From the NCBI RefSeq assembly GCF_001999245.1, contig NZ_CP019630.1, forward strand, positions 1,054,001 to 1,118,000: a stretch of DNA of 64,000 nt, in the 5' to 3' direction. This document shows positions 1 to 9,206 of the stretch, piece after piece (within the stretch, counting starts at the first letter, position 1; every line of letters starts with the position of its first letter). A program made the translations under genes and the position numbers. Source of the stretch: Roseibium algicola. Its GTDB lineage: Bacteria > Pseudomonadota > Alphaproteobacteria > Rhizobiales > Stappiaceae. The notes beneath the pieces are model-generated. The model had not been told where the DNA came from. It searched no databases and saw only the letters and a program-made list of their open reading frames with translations.

Positions 1-14
1 ATCAGAACGTCCAT
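1..14 (-). CDS. ccoS: CcoS, cbb3 oxidase maturation protein (first five codons only)
   Basis: An ATG at 14 on the minus strand opens a frame reading M-D-V-L-I before the window ends. This fits the usual start of CcoS/FixS, a roughly 50-residue one-helix membrane protein needed to insert cofactors into cbb3 oxidase. It starts seven bases after the ccoI stop, as in the common ccoGHIS order. Only five codons are visible, so the call rests mainly on position. Confidence 0.65.
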
Positions 15-21
15 GTTGATC

Positions 22-2268
22 TCATTCAGCAGCCTGTTGCTGTCGCACTGCGGGTGCGTTCGCTCCCGCGTTCCTGCCGCCCTCTCCCCAGCGCAGCTTG
101 AGCGCGTTTGCGGTAACTGCCAGCGACGATGCGGACATCGCTGCTGCCGCCATCAAAGGTGTGACGAAACCGGCCACGGCAATGGGCACGGCAATGATGT
201 TGTAGACGACCGAAATCCAGAGGTTCTGCTCGATTGCCGCCCTTGCCCGTTTCGACAGCCTGAGCGCATCGGCCACCGGCTGCAATTTGTCACCGAGAAA
301 AACGGCGTCTGCAGCGGCCTGACTGAGATGCACGGCCGAGACAGGCGACAGCGAGACATGCGCCCCGGCCAGCGCCGGTGCATCATTCAGGCCATCGCCA
401 ACCATCAGGACCTTGCGGCCACTGGCCTGGAGTTCTTCGAGACGCGCAATTTTCTGGGCGGGCTTCATGCCCGAGCGCCAGTCCGATACACCCAGCACAG
501 CCGCGCAATCGGCCACAGCAGGTTTCGTATCCCCGGAGAGAATTTCAAGCGCGTAGCCGGCTGATTTCAACTGATCGACCACTGCCCTGGCATCCGGCCG
601 CAGCCGTTGCCGGAAGGCCAACAGGCGGGCAGGATCCCTGCCAAAGCGGATAGCAAGCAGAGAGGCTCCCGGGTTCGACTGCAGTGCGGCCTCGACCTGT
701 TCGTCGGATGCTTCGCAGAACAGCGGGCTGCCAAGCCGCAGACGCTGTCCGGCAACCAGGGTTTCAAGACCCGCCCCGGATGTCTCGCTGACATCAGGCA
801 GAGGCTGCAACGCTCCTGTTGCCTTGACCAGGGCTGCCGACAAGGGATGCCGACTTGCCAGGGCAAGGCGTCCGGCCAGCGCAAGCGTTTCGTCATCTGG
901 ATTGATGGAGCTACACAGATCCGGCTCGGTAAGCGTCAGCGTACCGGTCTTGTCGAACAGGATGGTGTCGATATCCGACAATCGTTCGATGGCATCGCCC
1001 GAATTGAGCAGGATTCCACACCGGAAGAGCTGCCCGGATGCCACCACCTGCACAGCAGGAACCGCCAAACCGAGCGCGCAGGGACAGGTGATGATCAAGA
1101 CGGAAATGGCGATGATCAGGGCTGGCTGCCAGTCGAGCCCGGCCAGCAACCAGCCAAGAAATGTCAGCGCAGCCGCGCCATGCACCAGGGGCGCATAAAG
1201 GCGGGCGGCTCGGTCGGCAATGCGCACGTATTTGGATTTGGCCTGGGATGCCGCTTCGAGCAAGCGGTTGACCTCATCCAGCAACGTCGCGCCGGAAGCA
1301 GCCTGAACCCGGACCTGCAACACCCCTGCTCCGTTTAAGGTACCGGCGTAGACCCGCTGACCGGCCGCAACCGGCACCAGCACACTTTCACCGGTCACGA
1401 GGCTCTGGTCGATCTCGGAAACACCGGTTTCAACCACACCATCCACCGGCACCCGCTCGCCGCCCGATACCAGAACCAGGTCGCCTGCGGCGATTTTTGA
1501 AAGCGGAACTTCGCGGACAGCACCGTCGGGATGGATCAGCGCGGCAACTTCCGCCTTCAGCGCGGCGATGTTCTCTGCAAAGGATCGCGTTCGCCCCCGC
1601 ATGTTGTGGTCGAGATACCGCCCGACCAGCAGGAAGAACAGCAACATGACGGCGGATTCGAAATAGGCATGATGCTGGTGCTGGATGGTCTGGACGACCG
1701 ACAGGGCGACCGCCAGTGTCACGCCGATCACGATCGGCACATCCATGTTCAACCGGCCGGCAGCCAGGGCGTTGAAGGCGCTGCGAAAGAACGGCCGTCC
1801 GGAGTAGGCAACCGTCGGCAAGGCAATCAGCGCAGACAGCCAGTGGAAGAAATCCCGGGTTTCCGGGGTGATGTCCGTGGCATTGCCCGACCACACGGAA
1901 ACGGACAGCAGCATGATGTTCATACCGGCAAAGCCGGAAACCGCCAGGCAGCGCAGCAATTGTTTGCCGGTCTTGTCCTGACGCTCCTTCTGGCTTGCCG
2001 GATCAAACGGGTGGGCCTTGTATCCGAGACGCTCCAGTTCGGCGACGATCTCGTCAGCCCCGGTCTGGTCTTCCGACCAGTCGACGGCGAGCCGCTGACT
2101 GGTCAGGTTGACGCGTGCCGTCCGGATGCCCGGAAGCCGTTTCAGACCTCGCTCGATGTCTCCCATGCAGGCAGCGCAGGTGATGCCGTCGACGGCAAGG
2201 TCCATGTGGACCGCACCGTCTTCGCCCGGCGTCACGAATGCCTGCCAATCACGCTGATGGACCGTCAC
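22..2268 (-). CDS. ccoI: CcoI/FixI copper-transporting P1B-type ATPase
   Basis: Copper-exporting P-type ATPase in the inner membrane that supplies copper for the CcoN active site. From the GTG start chosen here it has 748 residues. A heavy-metal-associated domain carries CAAC near residues 31-34. Eight membrane helices follow, with TGES in the actuator domain, the CPC metal-site motif near 395, DKTGT (phosphorylated Asp) near 438, an HP motif (ASRHP) and GDGLNDAP in the hinge. The open frame runs upstream to 2400, but that part overlaps ccoH in another frame. GTG 2268 lies just after the ccoH stop and follows a GAGG at eight bases. The N-terminal Cys-rich tail of some FixI proteins is not seen. 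Confidence 0.93.
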   Translation of the reverse strand: MTVHQRDWQAFVTPGEDGAVHMDLAVDGITCAACMGDIERGLKRLPGIRTARVNLTSQRLAVDWSEDQTGADEIVAELERLGYKAHPFDPASQKERQDKTGKQLLRCLAVSGFAGMNIMLLSVSVWSGNATDITPETRDFFHWLSALIALPTVAYSGRPFFRSAFNALAAGRLNMDVPIVIGVTLAVALSVVQTIQHQHHAYFESAVMLLFFLLVGRYLDHNMRGRTRSFAENIAALKAEVAALIHPDGAVREVPLSKIAAGDLVLVSGGERVPVDGVVETGVSEIDQSLVTGESVLVPVAAGQRVYAGTLNGAGVLQVRVQAASGATLLDEVNRLLEAASQAKSKYVRIADRAARLYAPLVHGAAALTFLGWLLAGLDWQPALIIAISVLIITCPCALGLAVPAVQVVASGQLFRCGILLNSGDAIERLSDIDTILFDKTGTLTLTEPDLCSSINPDDETLALAGRLALASRHPLSAALVKATGALQPLPDVSETSGAGLETLVAGQRLRLGSPLFCEASDEQVEAALQSNPGASLLAIRFGRDPARLLAFRQRLRPDARAVVDQLKSAGYALEILSGDTKPAVADCAAVLGVSDWRSGMKPAQKIARLEELQASGRKVLMVGDGLNDAPALAGAHVSLSPVSAVHLSQAAADAVFLGDKLQPVADALRLSKRARAAIEQNLWISVVYNIIAVPIAVAGFVTPLMAAAAMSASSLAVTANALKLRWGEGGRNAGANAPAVRQQQAAE

Positions 2269-2278
2269 GGTACGTGCC

Positions 2279-2791
2279 TCAGTTCTTGACGAAGATCCGG
2301 TTCTCGGACCGGAATTTCCGTTCGCCATCCTGTTCGATTTCCAGGATGAGTGTCCAGTTGCCGTCGGCAAGGTTCTCGACTGCTCCGACATAGCGCCCAC
2401 CGCCGTCAGCCGTGAAATCGACCTTCACGTCGGCGTCGTCATGAACCGGATTGCGCAAAAGGGCATGAAGGACCACCCCGTAAAGCGGCGTTCCCTGCGC
2501 GTCGTTGGCCGTGACGACCAGCTTGCCATCCGCACTGCTGGTGCGGGTAAATTCGGTCGAGACCTGCCAGTTCAGGTCTGCCTGAGCCTTGGCGGCCGCG
2601 ATTTCCTGGTTGTAGGCCTGTCCGGCTTCATAGGAACTTTCCACCACCACGCCCGGGAAAGACCCGAGCGCGAGATAGATGAACACGGCGTTGGCGGTAA
2701 AGATCACCCCAAAGAAGGCAAGAAGCCAGACCAGGACCGTCTTTCCGGTGATCGCCTTGGGATCTTTCATGTTCGATTGAACCATCGTCAT
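2279..2791 (-). CDS. ccoH: CcoH/FixH, cbb3 oxidase assembly protein
   Basis: FixH-family protein of 170 residues with one membrane helix near residues 18-42 and a periplasmic beta-sandwich domain. It is needed for stable assembly of the cbb3 complex, acting with CcoI. The ATG at 2791 has a strong GAGGAG six bases upstream. It sits 10 bases after the ccoG stop, and ccoI starts 10 bases beyond its own stop, so the three genes form a tight operon. Confidence 0.92.
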   Translation of the reverse strand: MTMVQSNMKDPKAITGKTVLVWLLAFFGVIFTANAVFIYLALGSFPGVVVESSYEAGQAYNQEIAAAKAQADLNWQVSTEFTRTSSADGKLVVTANDAQGTPLYGVVLHALLRNPVHDDADVKVDFTADGGGRYVGAVENLADGNWTLILEIEQDGERKFRSENRIFVKN

Positions 2792-2801
2792 TCTTTGCTC
2801 C

Positions 2802-4265
2802 TCAAGGTTTTTCCGGTGCCTTGAACGTGTCTTTGGCTGTGACCACTTCGCCCATGACGCTTTCGGTGATCCGGAAGGTAACCGGCGTCGAATGTGGCAT
2901 CTTTGCCCAGGGCGGCGATGTCACAAGAATACGGACTTCCCGGGTCGTGTCAGGACCGACAGAGATGATCGGACGGCCGGCGAAGGTGTCCTCCGTACCG
3001 ACGGCTTCCACCATCGTGTTGGCCGGCATGCCTTCCACATGCAGCATGAAATGGCGCTCGTGGCGGCGTTTGTTCGACAGACGCACGGTATAGCCGTTGC
3101 GCACGGACCCGTCAGACTGCTCGACGAACACCGGGTTTCTGTCATGCAGAACGCTGATATCGGCGAAATCACGATTGAGCAGTGCGAACAGCATGATACC
3201 GCAGACCACGGCGATGATGCCGACATAAATGACCGTTCGGACGCGGACGATCTCGTAGACCGATTCCTTGCCTTCCAGGCGGCGCTGGATGTTTTCGTCC
3301 GTATCGTAGCCGATCAGTCCCTTCGGCTTGCCGATCTTTTCCATGACGTTGTCGCAGGCATCGATACACAGGCCGCACTGGATGCAGTCGAGCTGCATGC
3401 CCTTGCGGATGTCGACACCGGTCGGGCAGACCTGGAAGCACTGGTAGCAGTCCACGCAATCGCCAGCAGGCATGCCCTGATCGGCAAGTTTCTTGTTTTG
3501 CTTCAGGGAACCGCGCGGCTCGCCCCTGTCCCAGCGATAGGTGACGTTGAGGGCCTTCTCGTCGGTCATGGCAGCCTGGATGCGCGGCCACGGGCACATG
3601 TAGATGCACACCTGCTCCCGCATGAAGCCTGCGAGGAGATAGGTCGTCGTGGTCAGGATGGCGATCCAGACATAGGCAATCATCGGTGCCTGGAAGGTCA
3701 GGAGTTCCCATACCAAGGTCGGTGCGTCGTTGAAGTAAAGCACCCACGCACCGCCCGTCCACCAGGCGATCATCAGCCACAGGAAATGCTTTGTCACGCG
3801 CTTGCGGACCTTGTCGAAGGTCCAGGGGTCCTTGTCCAGCACGATGCGCTCGCGCCGGTCGCCTTCCACCTTGCGCTCGACCCAGAGGAACAGGTCCGTC
3901 CAGACCGTCTGCGGGCACAGATAGCCGCACCAGACGCGTCCTGCGACCGCGTTCATCAGGAACAGTACCAGCGCTGCAAGAATCAGGAGACCGGTAAGGT
4001 AGTAAACTTCCTGCGGCCAGATCTCGATGAAAAAGAAATAGGCCCTGCTGCCTTCCATATCGACAAGAACAGCCTGGCTTGGAGCATCCGGGCCGCGGTC
4101 ATACCGGATGAAAGGCAGGAAATAATAGATGCCCAGCGTGATGAACAGCAGCGCCCACTTGATCCTGCGGAACAGGCCGTGCGTCGCCATGGGATAGATC
4201 TTTTTGGCTGATGCAAACCATTCATCGGATTGCGCGCCCTCATGCGTCTCGGTGTCCGTAGACAT
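2802..4265 (-). CDS. ccoG: CcoG/RdxA/FixG polyferredoxin, cbb3 oxidase accessory protein
   Basis: Membrane-bound iron-sulfur protein, 487 residues, implicated in copper reduction and handling for cbb3 oxidase. Several helices surround CGYLCPQ and CIYMCPWP cysteine pairs. A double 4Fe-4S ferredoxin region follows (CVDCYQC...CP and CIQCGLC...C). A periplasmic FixG C-terminal immunoglobulin-like domain ends the protein. The frame is open to 4319, but ATG 4265 (M-S-T-D-T-E) is preceded by GAGGACGG at proper spacing and gives the normal family length. It is first of the ccoGHIS group, which begins about 170 bases after ccoP with a terminator hairpin in between. Confidence 0.95.
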   Translation of the reverse strand: MSTDTETHEGAQSDEWFASAKKIYPMATHGLFRRIKWALLFITLGIYYFLPFIRYDRGPDAPSQAVLVDMEGSRAYFFFIEIWPQEVYYLTGLLILAALVLFLMNAVAGRVWCGYLCPQTVWTDLFLWVERKVEGDRRERIVLDKDPWTFDKVRKRVTKHFLWLMIAWWTGGAWVLYFNDAPTLVWELLTFQAPMIAYVWIAILTTTTYLLAGFMREQVCIYMCPWPRIQAAMTDEKALNVTYRWDRGEPRGSLKQNKKLADQGMPAGDCVDCYQCFQVCPTGVDIRKGMQLDCIQCGLCIDACDNVMEKIGKPKGLIGYDTDENIQRRLEGKESVYEIVRVRTVIYVGIIAVVCGIMLFALLNRDFADISVLHDRNPVFVEQSDGSVRNGYTVRLSNKRRHERHFMLHVEGMPANTMVEAVGTEDTFAGRPIISVGPDTTREVRILVTSPPWAKMPHSTPVTFRITESVMGEVVTAKDTFKAPEKP

Positions 4266-4356
4266 ACCGTCCGTCCTCTTCAACGCGATCCTGCCCCAAT
4301 AGGATCTTTGGAAAATCATTCGCCACCCACCATTAGCAGCGAGTGCTCAAAATAAA

Positions 4357-4385
4357 CCGGCGCAAAGCGTCACACTTTGCGCCGG
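4357..4385 (-). terminator. Terminator of the ccoNOQP operon
   Basis: Perfect 11-bp inverted repeat (CCGGCGCAAAG / CTTTGCGCCGG) with a 7-base loop. Read on the minus strand it is followed by TTTATTTT, as in a rho-independent terminator, and lies about 50 bases after the ccoP stop. A second, weaker hairpin (4403-4427, ATCTGG arms) lies between it and ccoP. Together they separate the structural operon from ccoGHIS. Confidence 0.8.
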
Positions 4386-4436
4386 ATCAAATCGTTCAGG
4401 CTATCTGGCGCATTTGTCGCACCAGATCCGCAGGTT

Positions 4437-5315
4437 CTACTGCCCGCCCCCGAAGGAGTGGACGTAGACCGTCAGCGACTTGATGGTCGCCGGATCGAGA
4501 CGATCGACCCAGGCCGGCATCACGCCGTTGCGCGGATTGTTGATCTGCGCCTTGATGGCGTCCAGCGACTTGCCATAGAGGTAATTGGCAGACAGCAGGC
4601 TCGGCGCACCGACATCCTGAATGCCCTTCAGGTCTTCGCCGTGGCAGGCTGCGCAGTTGTCGTCATAGACGGTCTGCCCCGCTGCCAGATCGACGCCTTC
4701 GTCGGTCTCAAGTCCCGCGCGGGATGCGACGAAGTTGGCAACCTGATTGATCTCCTCGCGGCTCAACAGCTCATCACGGCCGAAGGCTGGCATTTCGCCG
4801 ATGCGTGCTTCGTCATGACCGGACCTGATACCGAATTCCAGCGTGGTGTGGATGTTATCCAGCGTGCCACCCCAGATCCAGGTGTCGTCCTGCAGGTTCG
4901 GATAACCTTCCGCACCCGTGCCGCCGGAACCGTGGCACGGTGCACAGTTGTCACCGAAAGCTGCCTGGCCGTTGGCCCGGGCAAATTGCAGCAACTCCTG
5001 ATCAGTGGAGATGTCCTCAAGCGAGGCTGCCACGATCTTGTCGGCAAAGACCGACCGGTCGGAGATACCCTTGTCGTAGGCAGCAATCGCCTCGGTCCGC
5101 TGGTTGGCACCCAGTACACCGGTGGTATAGCTGGAGACCAGCGGCCAGGACGGGTAGAGAACCCAGTAGATCACCGCCCAGACAATGCAGGCGTAGAACA
5201 GATACAGCCACCATTTCGGCAGAGGATTGTTCAGTTCTTTCAGACCGTCCCATTCGTGGCCGGTGGTTTCGACCCCGGAGATCTGGTCGACTTCCTTGTT
5301 ATGTGTGTCTGCCAT
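4437..5315 (-). CDS. ccoP: CcoP, diheme cytochrome c subunit of cbb3 oxidase
   Basis: 292-residue membrane-anchored diheme cytochrome c that receives electrons from soluble cytochrome c and passes them to CcoO and CcoN. The N-terminal cytosolic stretch ends in WDGLKELNNPLP, typical of CcoP, before a membrane helix (about 35-55). Two heme c sites follow: CAPCH and CAACH, each in its own cytochrome c domain. It starts three bases after the ccoQ stop and is last in ccoNOQP. Confidence 0.96.
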   Translation of the reverse strand: MADTHNKEVDQISGVETTGHEWDGLKELNNPLPKWWLYLFYACIVWAVIYWVLYPSWPLVSSYTTGVLGANQRTEAIAAYDKGISDRSVFADKIVAASLEDISTDQELLQFARANGQAAFGDNCAPCHGSGGTGAEGYPNLQDDTWIWGGTLDNIHTTLEFGIRSGHDEARIGEMPAFGRDELLSREEINQVANFVASRAGLETDEGVDLAAGQTVYDDNCAACHGEDLKGIQDVGAPSLLSANYLYGKSLDAIKAQINNPRNGVMPAWVDRLDPATIKSLTVYVHSFGGGQ

Positions 5316-5318
5316 GGA

Positions 5319-5474
5319 TCAGTCCTCCCGAAACGGGATTTGAGCAGCGTCGTCGAACTTTTTCCGGTTCTTCGGCCACAATGCGTAGGCCAGAACGACG
5401 CCAAACAGGATCATGAAGTAGAGTAGGCCCCAGGTTTGTGCGAAGCCTGCGAATGCTGAGTATGTCTCGTTCAT
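5319..5474 (-). CDS. ccoQ: CcoQ, small cbb3 oxidase subunit
   Basis: A 51-codon frame between ccoO and ccoP starts M-N-E-T-Y-S and has a single membrane helix (GLLYFMILFGVVLAYALW). The basic segment PKNRKKFDDAA follows, the hallmark of CcoQ/FixQ. It stabilises the CcoP-core interaction. It begins five bases after the ccoO stop and ends just before ccoP, completing the canonical operon. Confidence 0.93.
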   Translation of the reverse strand: MNETYSAFAGFAQTWGLLYFMILFGVVLAYALWPKNRKKFDDAAQIPFRED

Positions 5475-5479
5475 CGCCC

Positions 5480-6214
5480 TTACCTCGCGTTTGCCTTGTC
5501 GTCATAGATCGAGAAATCGACCATGGTACCCAGAACCTGGAGATAGGCGACAAGCGCGTCCATCTCGGTCACTTCCCTCGGGTTGCCGTCGAAATCGCGG
5601 ATCGTGGCATTCGGCCAGCGTTCCTCGAAGCCATCGGCCGCTTCCGTATCCGGTCTCGCCTGACCGAGGATGTCAGATGCGGCATTTGCGATCTGCTCTT
5701 CGGTATAAGGCACGCCGATCACGGTGTTGACCGTCAGGTGAGACTCGATGTCCCGGGTGTTGAGGCGGTTTTCAGCCAGGAACGGATAGCCGGGCATGAT
5801 GGACGCTGGAACCAGCGAGCGCGGGTCCTTCAGGTGCTCCACATGCCAGTCGTCGGAGTATTTGCCACCGACGCGGGCCAGATCTGGACCGGTACGCTTG
5901 GACCCCCACTGGAACGGATGATCGTACATCGATTCCGCAGCCAGCGAGAAATGACCGTAGCGTTCCATTTCATCGCGCATCGGACGCACCATCTGCGAGT
6001 GGCACAGATAGCAGCCTTCGCGGATGTAGATATTGCGTCCGGCCAGTTCGAGCGGCGTATAGGGCCGCACGCCTTCGGTCTTTTCGATCGTGCTCTTCAG
6101 ATAGAAGAGCGGAGCGATCTCGACCAGGCCGCCGATGGCGACCATGACCAGAATGCCGATCAAGAGAACGAAGGAGTTCTTTTCAAAGACTTCGTGTTTT
6201 TTCCATGCAGACAT
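5480..6214 (-). CDS. ccoO: CcoO, monoheme cytochrome c subunit of cbb3 oxidase
   Basis: 244-residue membrane-anchored cytochrome c. An N-terminal helix (about 14-36) is followed by a periplasmic domain with one heme c site, CYLCH, and the conserved HSQMVRP segment. A later Met provides the sixth ligand. It passes electrons from CcoP to the heme b of CcoN. It starts 14 bases after the ccoN stop, in the same transcript. Confidence 0.97.
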   Translation of the reverse strand: MSAWKKHEVFEKNSFVLLIGILVMVAIGGLVEIAPLFYLKSTIEKTEGVRPYTPLELAGRNIYIREGCYLCHSQMVRPMRDEMERYGHFSLAAESMYDHPFQWGSKRTGPDLARVGGKYSDDWHVEHLKDPRSLVPASIMPGYPFLAENRLNTRDIESHLTVNTVIGVPYTEEQIANAASDILGQARPDTEAADGFEERWPNATIRDFDGNPREVTEMDALVAYLQVLGTMVDFSIYDDKANAR

Positions 6215-6228
6215 AGTCTGTCCCTCCC

Positions 6229-7884
6229 TTATTCGGCCGGAGCCAGGGAGCCAGCCGGCGTGGCATCGGCTTCTTCAGCCTCGCCGTGACGGACGGTCAT
6301 CCAGAGATTGTAGGCCATGATCACGGCGCCGAGCACGAAGAGCGCACCGCCAAGAGCACGGATGATGTAGAAGGGATGCATCGCCTCGACGGTTTCCACG
6401 AAGGAGTACTCCAGGAAGCCGAGCTGGTCGTAGGCGCGCCACATCAGGCCCTGCATGATACCGGACACCCACATCGCGGTGATGTAGAGAACGATACCGA
6501 TCGTGGACAGCCAGAAGTGCAGGTTCACGAGCTTCAGCGAATACAGCTGACGCTTGTTCCAGAGCCACGGGATCAGGCAGTAGATCGCGCCGAACGAGAT
6601 GTAGCCAACCCAGCCCAGAGCACCGGAGTGCACGTGACCGATGGTCCAGTCGGTGTAGTGCGACAGGGAGTTGACCGAGCGCAGCGACATCAGCGGACCT
6701 TCAAAGGTGGACATGCCGTAGAAGGCGACCGAAACCACCATCATGCGCAGAACCGGGTCGGTCCGCAACTTGTCCCATGCACCCGAAAGCGTCATCAGGC
6801 CGTTGATCATGCCACCCCAGGACGGCATCCACAGGATGATGGAGAAGGTTGCACCCAGCGTAGACGCCCACTGCGGCAGAGCCGTGTAGTGAAGGTGGTG
6901 CGGACCTGCCCAGATGTAGATGAAGATCAGCGCCCAGAAGTGCACGATGGAAAGACGGTAGGAATAGACCGGCCGCTCCGCGCGCTTCGGGATGAAGTAG
7001 TACATGATGGCAAGGAAGCCGGCGGTCAGGAAGAAGCCCACCGCGTTATGGCCGTACCACCACTGCACCATGGCGTCCTGAACGCCCGACCAGACGATGT
7101 AGGACTTGGTCGAGTAGATCGAGACCGGAATGGTCAGGTTGTTGGTGATGTGCAGCATGGCAATCGTGACGATGAACGCCAGATAAAACCAGTTGGCCAC
7201 GTAGATATGCGGTTCCTTGCGCTTCCAGAGCGTACCCAAGAACAGCAGCAGGTAGGCCACCCAGACGATGGTCAGCCACAGGTCGGCATACCATTCCGGC
7301 TCGGCATATTCCTTGCTCTGTGTCGCGCCGAGCAGATAACCCGTTCCCGCGATCACGATGAAGGCGTTGTAACCCAGGATCACGAACCAGGGCAGGATCT
7401 TGCCGGGCATGCGTACGCGGCAGGTACGCTGGACCACATACATGGATGTTGCCAGCAGCACGTTGCCGCCGAAGGCGAAAATCACCGCGGAGGTGTGCAG
7501 CGGGCGCAGGCGCCCGAAATTGGTCCACGGCAAATCAAAGTTCAGCGCAGGCCAGGCCAGCTGAAGAGCGATGATCAAACCGACCGTGAAACCGGCAATG
7601 CCCCAGAACATTGCCGCGACCGCACCGAATTTGATCGGTCCGATGTTGTAGTTTGGTTTGCCGTCGATTTCGGCCGGAATCACTTCCCCGCCGTCATCGA
7701 AGTAGTTCTTGAAAATCAGAAACACGCTGACGGCGGCGAACAATGCGCCTATGCCAGCGTGGAATGCCATGACCTGATCGAATGTCTTGCCTGCCACGAT
7801 GATGCAGGCAAACGCAAGCAGCACAAGGAAGATGGCGAAGCCGCCTTCCTCGAGCGAGATCATTTTGGCCTTGTTTTGTGCCAT
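6229..7884 (-). CDS. ccoN: CcoN, catalytic subunit I of cbb3-type cytochrome c oxidase
   Basis: Heme-copper oxidase subunit I, 551 residues with about 12-14 helices. It reduces O2 to water with high affinity and pumps protons. Visible signatures include [16 protein letters not shown] (Cu-B histidine region), [15 protein letters not shown] (two further histidines) and [12 protein letters not shown] (heme ligands). Length and motifs are normal for the family. It is the promoter-proximal gene of ccoNOQP and is preceded by a perfect FNR/FixK box, so expression should rise under low oxygen. Confidence 0.98.
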   Translation of the reverse strand: MAQNKAKMISLEEGGFAIFLVLLAFACIIVAGKTFDQVMAFHAGIGALFAAVSVFLIFKNYFDDGGEVIPAEIDGKPNYNIGPIKFGAVAAMFWGIAGFTVGLIIALQLAWPALNFDLPWTNFGRLRPLHTSAVIFAFGGNVLLATSMYVVQRTCRVRMPGKILPWFVILGYNAFIVIAGTGYLLGATQSKEYAEPEWYADLWLTIVWVAYLLLFLGTLWKRKEPHIYVANWFYLAFIVTIAMLHITNNLTIPVSIYSTKSYIVWSGVQDAMVQWWYGHNAVGFFLTAGFLAIMYYFIPKRAERPVYSYRLSIVHFWALIFIYIWAGPHHLHYTALPQWASTLGATFSIILWMPSWGGMINGLMTLSGAWDKLRTDPVLRMMVVSVAFYGMSTFEGPLMSLRSVNSLSHYTDWTIGHVHSGALGWVGYISFGAIYCLIPWLWNKRQLYSLKLVNLHFWLSTIGIVLYITAMWVSGIMQGLMWRAYDQLGFLEYSFVETVEAMHPFYIIRALGGALFVLGAVIMAYNLWMTVRHGEAEEADATPAGSLAPAE

Positions 7885-8277
7885 TTTAGCGCCCCAGTCT
7901 TGAAATCGTTACAAGGTGCCAACGATGGCACGACCATGCACACGACTCTGAAAATGCCGCGTTGATTCATATCAACATGCCAGCAATTGGCGATGTCGGA
8001 ACAGCCTCCAAAGGTCAGATTGCATTGCGTAAATTGTCGCGGGCAAGATGAAGGCACGCCGTGAAAGGGATGTGACGCCGGCCTGAGGGGCATTGGCCGG
8101 TTTGCGGCAATGTCCTGGCACCCTTGCTCATCTGCCGGTCTTGCGGTTTTCCGAAGCCAAGGACCGGGAAACGTGTTACGCCGTTCTTCCTTCCGCTGAA
8201 GGGCGATGCTTTCTGGCGCGTCCGATAGCCCCTGATCTGCCGCTGACGACCTTCCACCTCGACACGGGACCCCTCCC
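7885..8277. other. Divergent intergenic region ccoN / DMT permease
   Basis: About 390 bases with no supported gene. It holds the ccoN promoter and its FNR/FixK box at 7962-7975. The rest, nearer the permease gene, shows no strong promoter or hairpin that I can name. Confidence 0.6.
7962..7975 (-). promoter_or_regulatory. FNR/FixK box of ccoNOQP
   Basis: TTGATTCATATCAA matches the FNR/FixK consensus TTGAT-N4-ATCAA in all ten fixed positions and is a full palindrome. Its centre is about 84 bases upstream of the ccoN ATG. A class II site centred at -41.5 would place the transcript start near 7927. Confidence 0.9.
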
Positions 8278-9183
8278 TTGAACGCTGCATCTCAAAATGG
8301 CGCAAGCCTCCATCCCAATATCATCGGCAGCCTCTGGATGGTGGCTGCGATGGCCGCCTTCGCATTGGAAGATGCCTTCGTGAAGCAGGCTGCGGCACAG
8401 TTGCCCGTGGCGGAAATCCTGGTGCTGTTCGGCGTCGGTGGAACCATTACCTTCTTCGGACTTGCCACTGTCACAGGCGAGAAAGTTCTCAACCGGGACG
8501 TATTCTCGCCTGTCATGCGAGTTCGCTTCGCCTTCGAACTGGTCGGCCGGTTGTTCTATGTTCTGGCGTTGGCCCTGACGCCGCTCTCCTCGACCACTGC
8601 CATTCTCCAGGCAACACCGATATTCGTTGTGCTGGGCGCTTCCCTGTTCTTTGGCGAAAAGGTCGGCTGGCGCAGGTGGACAGCAATCTTTATCGGCCTT
8701 GTGGGCGTCCTGATCGTGCTCCGACCGACCAGCGAAAGCTTTTCTTTGCTTTCGGTCCTGGCCGTCATCGGCATGCTTGGCTTCTCCGGCCGCGACCTTG
8801 CCAGCCGCGCTGCGCCGGCGACCCTCAGCACCAATATCCTCGGGTTCTACGGTTTCCTGACGATCATAATCGCCGGTCTTGTCTATGGTCTTTGGGACAG
8901 GTCCGCTTTCGTGGTGCCTGACACAACCGCCCTTCTCGCCCTTGGAACCGCAGTCTTCTGTGGTGTCTTTGCCTATAGCGCCCTGATGAAGGCCATGCGC
9001 ACCGGAGAAATCGCCACCGTCACACCGTTCCGCTATTCGCGGCTCCTGTTCGGCGTCCTGCTCGGTGCCGTCTGGTTCAACGAGCGGATCGACGCGCAGA
9101 TGCTGGTTGGCTGCACCGTCATCGTCGGATCGGGACTGTTCATCCTGTGGCGCGGCAACAAGGCGAAGACCCGGCGCACTTGA
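8278..9183 (+). CDS. EamA/DMT-family permease
   Basis: Drug/metabolite-transporter-superfamily protein of about 301 residues with ten predicted helices in two EamA repeats (roughly 15-140 and 155-295). The end of repeat one reads FFGEKVGWRRW...GVLIVLRP, and that of repeat two WFNERIDAQMLVG, both typical. Substrate unknown. The start is uncertain: the TTG at 8278 keeps the full first helix but has no clear ribosome site, and the next in-frame ATG at 8338 would cut into that helix. It stands alone, convergent with the LysR gene. Confidence 0.85.
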   Translation: MNAASQNGASLHPNIIGSLWMVAAMAAFALEDAFVKQAAAQLPVAEILVLFGVGGTITFFGLATVTGEKVLNRDVFSPVMRVRFAFELVGRLFYVLALALTPLSSTTAILQATPIFVVLGASLFFGEKVGWRRWTAIFIGLVGVLIVLRPTSESFSLLSVLAVIGMLGFSGRDLASRAAPATLSTNILGFYGFLTIIIAGLVYGLWDRSAFVVPDTTALLALGTAVFCGVFAYSALMKAMRTGEIATVTPFRYSRLLFGVLLGAVWFNERIDAQMLVGCTVIVGSGLFILWRGNKAKTRRT

Positions 9184-9206
9184 AACAGGAACAGCCTTTC
9201 AGGCAC

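Noticed and set aside
2269..2400. Extension of ccoI to an ATG at 2400
   Set aside because: Would overlap ccoH by about 120 bases in another frame; low-complexity N-terminus unlike CcoI; GTG 2268 has a better ribosome site.
2892..4211. 439-codon open frame opposite ccoG
   Set aside because: Antisense shadow of a well-recognised gene with complete motifs; no ribosome site.
6286..7965. 559-codon open frame opposite ccoN
   Set aside because: Lies fully antisense to ccoN, is rich in His, Asp, Gln and Arg as expected from a shadow frame, and resembles no family.
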